A DNA stretch of 64,000 bases from Bacteroidales bacterium M8. Its GTDB lineage: Bacteria > Bacteroidota > Bacteroidia > Bacteroidales > Muribaculaceae. The DNA lies in NCBI GenBank assembly GCA_001689495.1, contig LUJS01000017.1:148601-212600 (forward strand). The letters run 5' to 3'. The notes under the pieces were generated by a model. The model was not told the DNA's origin. It was given only the letters and a program-made list of their open reading frames with translations, and ran no database searches. The translations under genes and the position numbers were made by a program. Positions 59,883-64,000 of this stretch are shown piece by piece (the first letter of the stretch is position 1; each line of letters begins with the position of its first letter).

Positions 59883-61810
59883 CGGATGGGATTTTTAGTG
59901 TTTCGGATTGCCTCGAAGATGCCCTCGGCGTCAAATCCGCAGAGCCTGTAGAGCTCGGAGGGCTTGCCCTGAGGTATGAACCGGTCGGGGACGCCGAGAC
60001 GTGTCACGGGCAGCGACACCCCGGCGGCGGCAAGCCATTCGAGCACGGCCGAGCCGAGGCCCCCATCGGTGACGCCGTCCTCGACGGTGATGACGGGCGC
60101 GCCTCCGGCGGCCACCTTTTCGAGGATGACCGGGTCGATAGGCTTGAGGAAGATCATGTCATAGACGGCCACGTCCATGCCCAACTCGTCGGCCGCGCGC
60201 CGGGCGGCCTCGAGGGCGCCGTCGGCCACGGTGCCGATGGTCAGTATCACGGCATCCTTGCCTCCGGGACGCAGGCACTCGCCGCGCCCCACGGCGAGGG
60301 GCTCGCAGGTGTCGCCGGGCGTCCGCGAGGCCGAGCCTCGGGGATAGCGTATGGCAAACGGCCCGGGGAAGGGCAATGCGGTGTACATGAGGCGCCTGAG
60401 CATGTCGCCGTCGCGCGGAGCCGACACGGTCATGCCCGGGATGGAGCGCAGGTATGCCAGATCGAAGACTCCGTGATGTGTAGGTCCGTCCTCGCCCACC
60501 AATCCGGCGCGGTCGAGGCAGAACACCACGGGCAGCCCCTCGATGGCTACATCGTGTATGATGTGCGAGTATGCCCTCTGGAGGAACGACGAGTAGATGG
60601 CCACGTATGGCTTGAGGCCGTCCTTGGCCATGCCGCCGGCAAACGTCACGGCATGTCCCTCGGAGATGCCGACATCGAACGTGCGCTCGGGGAAGGCCTT
60701 CTGCATCAGGGCCATCGAGGTGCCCGAGAGCATGGCGGCGGTGACGCCCACGACCTCGGGATTCTTGCGGGCTATCTCGACGAGGGTCTCGCCGAATATC
60801 TGCTGGTATTTGGGCGGCTTGGCGGGGTCCTCCTTGGGACGGCGCCCCGTGGCGGGGTCGAACACGCCCGGCGCATGCCATGTGGCGGGGTCGGCCTCGG
60901 CGGGCGCATAGCCCTTGCCCTTGACGGTGCAGAGGTGCAGTATCCGCGGGCCCGTGAAGTCCTTGATGTCCTGAAGCACGCGCACCAGAGTCTTGATGTC
61001 GTGGCCGTCAAACGGGCCGAAATAGCGGATGTTGAGCCCCTCGAAGATATTCTGCTCGCTCGAGATGAGCGACTTGAGCGAATTGTTGAAACGCATTATC
61101 CGCCCCTTGCCGTTTTCGTTTACCAGCCTCATCCGCCGCAGCATCCGCGCCACCTTGTAGCGCAGGTTGTTGTATGTGCGCGACGACGTGAGATGCGCCA
61201 GATATGAGTTGAGCGACCCCACGGGGCGGTCTATCGACATGTCGTTGTCGTTGAGTATGATGAGCAGGTCGGCGTTGGCGTTGGCGGCATTGTTGAGCCC
61301 CTCGAACGCCAGACCGCCCGAGATGGAGGCGTCGCCGATGACGGCCACCACGTTGCGGCGAGGCTCGTCCTTGTGCAGCTTGGCGGCCACGGCCATGCCG
61401 AGCGCCGCCGAGATCGAGTTGGACGCATGTCCGGCGGTAAAGGTGTCATACTCGCTCTCCTTGGGCGAGGGGAATCCCGAGAGCCCACCCAGCGTGCGGT
61501 TGGTGTGGAATCTCTCGCGCCGTCCCGTCAGCAGCTTGTGCCCGTAGGCCTGATGGCCCACATCCCACACGATGCGGTCGTATGGGGTGTCGAACACATA
61601 GTGCAGGGCCACGGTGAGCTCGACCGAGCCCATCGACGAGGCGAAATGGCCCGGATGTCTTGAGAGTGAGTCTATGAGAAACGAGCGCAGCTCGGAGCAT
61701 ACCTGCGGCAGCTCGGCCAGCGGGAGCTTCCGCAGGTCGGCCGGCGTGGAGATCGTCTCCAGCAGCGGGTATTCGTGCTCGCGGCTATTGCCTGTTGTTT
61801 CCTTTACCAT
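59879..61810 (-). CDS. dxs: 1-deoxy-D-xylulose-5-phosphate synthase
   Basis: The 643-residue thiamine-diphosphate enzyme begins the non-mevalonate isoprenoid pathway from pyruvate and glyceraldehyde-3-phosphate. VWDVGHQAYGHKLLTGRRERF, GHASNSISAALGMA, GDASISGGLAFEGLN (TPP/Mg site) and the transketolase-like DRAGLVGEDGPTHHG are present. Its 5' end overlaps the small upstream membrane-protein gene by 26 bp. Confidence 0.96.
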   Translation of the reverse strand: MVKETTGNSREHEYPLLETISTPADLRKLPLAELPQVCSELRSFLIDSLSRHPGHFASSMGSVELTVALHYVFDTPYDRIVWDVGHQAYGHKLLTGRRERFHTNRTLGGLSGFPSPKESEYDTFTAGHASNSISAALGMAVAAKLHKDEPRRNVVAVIGDASISGGLAFEGLNNAANANADLLIILNDNDMSIDRPVGSLNSYLAHLTSSRTYNNLRYKVARMLRRMRLVNENGKGRIMRFNNSLKSLISSEQNIFEGLNIRYFGPFDGHDIKTLVRVLQDIKDFTGPRILHLCTVKGKGYAPAEADPATWHAPGVFDPATGRRPKEDPAKPPKYQQIFGETLVEIARKNPEVVGVTAAMLSGTSMALMQKAFPERTFDVGISEGHAVTFAGGMAKDGLKPYVAIYSSFLQRAYSHIIHDVAIEGLPVVFCLDRAGLVGEDGPTHHGVFDLAYLRSIPGMTVSAPRDGDMLRRLMYTALPFPGPFAIRYPRGSASRTPGDTCEPLAVGRGECLRPGGKDAVILTIGTVADGALEAARRAADELGMDVAVYDMIFLKPIDPVILEKVAAGGAPVITVEDGVTDGGLGSAVLEWLAAAGVSLPVTRLGVPDRFIPQGKPSELYRLCGFDAEGIFEAIRNTKNPIR

Positions 61811-61973
61811 TCTTGATGTATTTCTTGTAGAGTGGCACCCAGACCACGATTCCGGACACGGTTATCATGAACAGTGTCCAGAGCGTGAACGGCTGCGACA
61901 TCACCACCAGCCACACCAGCACCAACCAGAGGGCGGCGATGAATCCGAATCTTATCTTGGTCGAGGTGTCCAT
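61785..61973 (-). CDS. Small two-TM membrane protein, unknown function
   Basis: The 62-residue protein has two hydrophobic helices (about 8-25 and 30-48) and a basic C-terminal tail YKKYIKNGKGNNRQ, so the tail should face the cytoplasm. It lies between purB (14-bp gap) and dxs (26-bp overlap) on the same strand, with a normal ATG. The length, clear helices and position support a real gene, but no family is recognised. Confidence 0.6.
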   Translation of the reverse strand: MDTSTKIRFGFIAALWLVLVWLVVMSQPFTLWTLFMITVSGIVVWVPLYKKYIKNGKGNNRQ

Positions 61974-61987
61974 CTATCGGTATGGCT

Positions 61988-63331
61988 TCAATAGCCTGTA
62001 TATGAGTGTGGAGTGATGGCGCGGAGCTCGGCCTTGACGGCGTCGCTGACATCGAGGGTCTCGACAAAGGCGGCGATGCTCTCGGCGGTGACATGGGTGT
62101 TGGTGCGGGTCAGGGCCTTGAGGGTCTCGTAGGGCTTGGGATAGCCCTCGCGGCGCAGTATGGTCTGCATGGCCTCGGCGACGACGCTCCATGTGTTGTC
62201 GAGATCGCGGTCGATGGCCTCGCGGTTCAGCAGCAGCTTGCCCAGACCCTTCATGGTCGAGGCGATGGCTATGAGCGTGTGGGCCATGGGCACGCCGATG
62301 TTGCGCAGCACGGTCGAGTCGGTGAGGTCGCGCTGCAGGCGCGACACGGGGAGCTTGGCGGCCAGATGCCCGAAGATGGCGTTGGCCATGCCGATGTTGC
62401 CCTCCGAGTTCTCGAAGTCGATGGGATTGACTTTGTGGGGCATTGCCGACGAGCCTACCTCGCCAGCCTTGATGCGCTGCTTGAAGTATTCCATCGACAC
62501 ATACATCCACATGTCCCTGTCAAGGTCGAGGATGATGTTGTTGATGCGTGCCATGGCGTCGAACAGCGCGGCCAGATTGTCGTAGTTTGAGATCTGGGTG
62601 GTATATTCCTCGCGCTCGATGCCCAGCTTCTCGCCGAGGAATCGTGCGCCGAAAGCCCTCCAGTCAATGTCGGGGAAGGCTATGAGATGTGCGTTGAAGT
62701 TGCCTGTGGCGCCGCCAAACTTGCCGCTCACGGGCACTGCGTCGAGGGCCTTGAGCTGTGTGCGCAGGCGATAGGCAAACACCTTGATCTCCTTGCCCAG
62801 ACGGGTGGGCGACGCGGGCTGGCCGTGGGTCTTGGCCAGCATGGGGATGTCATACCACTCGTCGGCGCGGGCCTCGAGGGTCTCGATCAGCTCGACCAGA
62901 GCCGGACGCCACAGCGTGGCCACGGCATCCTTGACGCTCATGGGCACCGAGGTGTTGTTGATGTCCTGCGAGGTCAGGCCGAAGTGGATGTACTCCTTGT
63001 ATGTCTCGAGCCCGAGGAGGTCGAAGCGCTCCTTGAGGAAGTACTCGACCGCCTTGACATCGTGGTTGGTCACGCTCTCGATCTCCTTGATGCGGGTGGC
63101 GTCCTCGACGGTGAAGTCCTCGTAGATCTTGCGCAGCTCGGCGAACACGGCATGGTCCACGCCCTTGAGCGCGGGGAGCGGGAGCTCGCACAGGGCAATG
63201 AAATACTCCACTTCCACTTTGACGCGGTAGCGTATTAATGCATACTCTGAGAAAAACTCGTCAAGACGCTCACACTTTGAGCGGTAGCGCCCGTCTACGG
63301 GCGAAATGGCTGTAAGCTCGGTAAGTTTCAT
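61988..63331 (-). CDS. purB: Adenylosuccinate lyase
   Basis: The 447-residue lyase acts twice in purine synthesis, splitting SAICAR and adenylosuccinate to release fumarate. The superfamily signature is SSAMPHKVNPIDFEN, and LTAISPVDGRYRSK is the N-terminal block of the E. coli-like PurB group. I chose ATG 63331 (MKLTELTAISP), the usual family start, over an ATG three codons earlier. It appears to lead an operon with the small membrane protein, dxs, trkA and trkH. Confidence 0.94.
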   Translation of the reverse strand: MKLTELTAISPVDGRYRSKCERLDEFFSEYALIRYRVKVEVEYFIALCELPLPALKGVDHAVFAELRKIYEDFTVEDATRIKEIESVTNHDVKAVEYFLKERFDLLGLETYKEYIHFGLTSQDINNTSVPMSVKDAVATLWRPALVELIETLEARADEWYDIPMLAKTHGQPASPTRLGKEIKVFAYRLRTQLKALDAVPVSGKFGGATGNFNAHLIAFPDIDWRAFGARFLGEKLGIEREEYTTQISNYDNLAALFDAMARINNIILDLDRDMWMYVSMEYFKQRIKAGEVGSSAMPHKVNPIDFENSEGNIGMANAIFGHLAAKLPVSRLQRDLTDSTVLRNIGVPMAHTLIAIASTMKGLGKLLLNREAIDRDLDNTWSVVAEAMQTILRREGYPKPYETLKALTRTNTHVTAESIAAFVETLDVSDAVKAELRAITPHSYTGY

Positions 63332-63353
63332 TATTTGCAAATGCTTTTGAGGA

Positions 63354-63361
63354 CAAAATTA
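63354..63361 (-). promoter_or_regulatory. Promoter (-7 element) of the purB-dxs-trkAH operon
   Basis: Minus-strand TAATTTTG matches TAnnTTTG, 22 bp upstream of the purB ATG. The -33 region is weak. Confidence 0.5.
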
Positions 63362-63457
63362 CGAAAAATCCTTGAATAAATCATAATTCCCCGGCGGGAA
63401 ACGCCACGACTCTCTATATAAGGACAACAAAATCTGCATACGGGCACATACACACAA

Positions 63458-63490
63458 CGCCGCCTCCCTGCGGGGTGCGGGGAGGCGGCG
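63458..63490 (-). terminator. Terminator hairpin after rplT
   Basis: CGCCGCCTCCC (63458-63468) pairs perfectly with GGGAGGCGGCG (63480-63490), 11-nt loop. It starts 36 bp after the rplT stop on the minus strand. There is no T-run. Confidence 0.6.
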
Positions 63491-63526
63491 GGTATGGATG
63501 TCGTCAGTCGGTGGGGGTGACGCTGA

Positions 63527-63877
63527 TTAAGCGTTCTTCACCTTGTCGACGATGGCCTTGAAGGCAGCAGGGTTGTTGAGGGCGAGGTCGGCGAGGACCT
63601 TGCGGTTGATCTCGATGCCTGCCTTGTGAATGAGACCCATGAGCTTGCTGTAGCTGAGATCCTCGAGGCGGGCGGCAGCGTTGATACGCTGGATCCAGAG
63701 AGCGCGGAAGTTGCGCTTCTTGTCCTTGCGGTCGCGGTATGCGTAGGTGAGACCCTTCTCCCATGTGTTCTTGGCTACGGTCCAGACGTTGCGGCGGCAG
63801 CCGAAATAGCCACGGGTGAGTTTGAGGATTTTTTTGCGGCGAGCCCTTGAGGCTACGTGGTTTACTGATCTTGGCAT
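63527..63877 (-). CDS. rplT: 50S ribosomal protein L20
   Basis: The 116-residue, strongly basic protein begins MPRSVNHVASRARRKKILKLTRGYFG and contains RDRKDKKRNFRALWIQRINAAAR, the L20 signature. It binds 23S rRNA early in 50S assembly. Length is normal. In most bacteria rpmI (L35) and infC lie just upstream; here the 123 bp upstream to the window end do not show a recognisable L35 C-terminus. Confidence 0.97.
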   Translation of the reverse strand: MPRSVNHVASRARRKKILKLTRGYFGCRRNVWTVAKNTWEKGLTYAYRDRKDKKRNFRALWIQRINAAARLEDLSYSKLMGLIHKAGIEINRKVLADLALNNPAAFKAIVDKVKNA

Positions 63878-63908
63878 TTTGAAAACGATTTGTGGATGTC
63901 AGCGGCGT

Positions 63909-63925
63909 CCCTCAGTCCATGAGGG
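63909..63925 (-). promoter_or_regulatory. Small hairpin in the rplT leader
   Basis: CCCTCA (63909-63914) and TGAGGG (63920-63925) form a perfect 6-bp stem with a 5-nt loop, 31 nt upstream of the rplT start. It could be part of an L20 autoregulatory leader; the evidence is structural only. Confidence 0.3.
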
Positions 63926-64000
63926 TCATGCGCTTAGAGCTGAGCGTCCGGTTGACGAATTGAAATTAATCACTTTCACGCATTCAGCGATGCGTCTTGT

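Noticed and set aside
63900..64000. C-terminus of rpmI (L35) at the window edge
   Set aside because: No frame on the minus strand ends with a convincing L35 C-terminus; the gene may lie just beyond the window.

Overview
The window looks like a GC-rich member of the Bacteroidales, probably Muribaculaceae or a close relative. The basis is a SusC/SusD polysaccharide-utilisation locus (PUL), lipoprotein signals of the form MK...SC(D), several promoters with the Bacteroidetes -7 element TAnnTTTG, a type III glutamine synthetase, LL-diaminopimelate aminotransferase, a class I (anaerobe-type) hydroxylamine reductase and DUF4924. The family assignment is inferred from gene content; no 16S gene is present.

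Region 1 (about 0.5-24.6 kb, all minus strand) is a beta-mannan/glucomannan PUL. From its promoter side it reads: AraC regulator, GH5 glucanase/mannanase, GDSL-like (SASA) esterase, GH5_7-like mannanase; then SusC, SusD and two IPT-domain surface glycan-binding lipoproteins; then a hairpin terminator; then a GH26 lipoprotein, GH94 cellobiose phosphorylase, a second GH26 lipoprotein, GH130 mannosylglucose phosphorylase, GPH-type sugar symporter and cellobiose/mannobiose 2-epimerase. A GH43 enzyme with its own promoter follows. The last part matches the mannanase - mannosylglucose phosphorylase - symporter - epimerase set known from Bacteroides fragilis. The proposed flow is: outer-surface mannanases and esterase cut acetylated (gluco)mannan, SusCD imports oligosaccharides, GH26 makes mannobiose, the symporter brings it into the cytoplasm, the epimerase gives mannosylglucose, and GH130 and GH94 phosphorolyse mannosylglucose and cellobiose. 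No GH36/GH27 alpha-galactosidase or GH2 mannosidase is seen, which favours glucomannan over galactomannan.

Region 2 (24.6-34 kb) has an AT-richer acyltransferase gene, then plus-strand housekeeping genes: sppA-lpxK, purine nucleoside phosphorylase, thiL-menD. A minus-strand Cu/Zn efflux permease with a C-terminal HMA domain converges on menD.

Region 3 (34-44.1 kb, minus) has grpE-dnaJ, ispE, a type I pullulanase, a GNAT acetyltransferase, a TlpA-like thioredoxin lipoprotein, a GH31 alpha-glucosidase and a secreted Asn/Gly-rich repeat protein.

Region 4 (44.1-53 kb, plus) opens with a repeat-bearing 537-bp intergenic region, followed by a secreted transglutaminase-like protein, a DUF4924 protein, dapF-dapL, type III glutamine synthetase with a strong terminator, an MFS exporter and a small membrane protein.

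Region 5 (53-64 kb, minus) has a YidE/AspT-type transporter, hcp, a small amidase, an apparent purB - small membrane protein - dxs - trkA - trkH operon, and rplT. The window opens inside the 3' end of a SpoU/TrmH methyltransferase gene. Non-coding points of interest are a 32-bp inverted repeat built of AATTGGG heptads (29.8 kb), two mutually exclusive hairpins (46.7 kb), paired GCGTCC-TGC-GGACGC hairpins (44.4 kb) and several good terminators. No tRNA, rRNA, IS element or CRISPR array was found.
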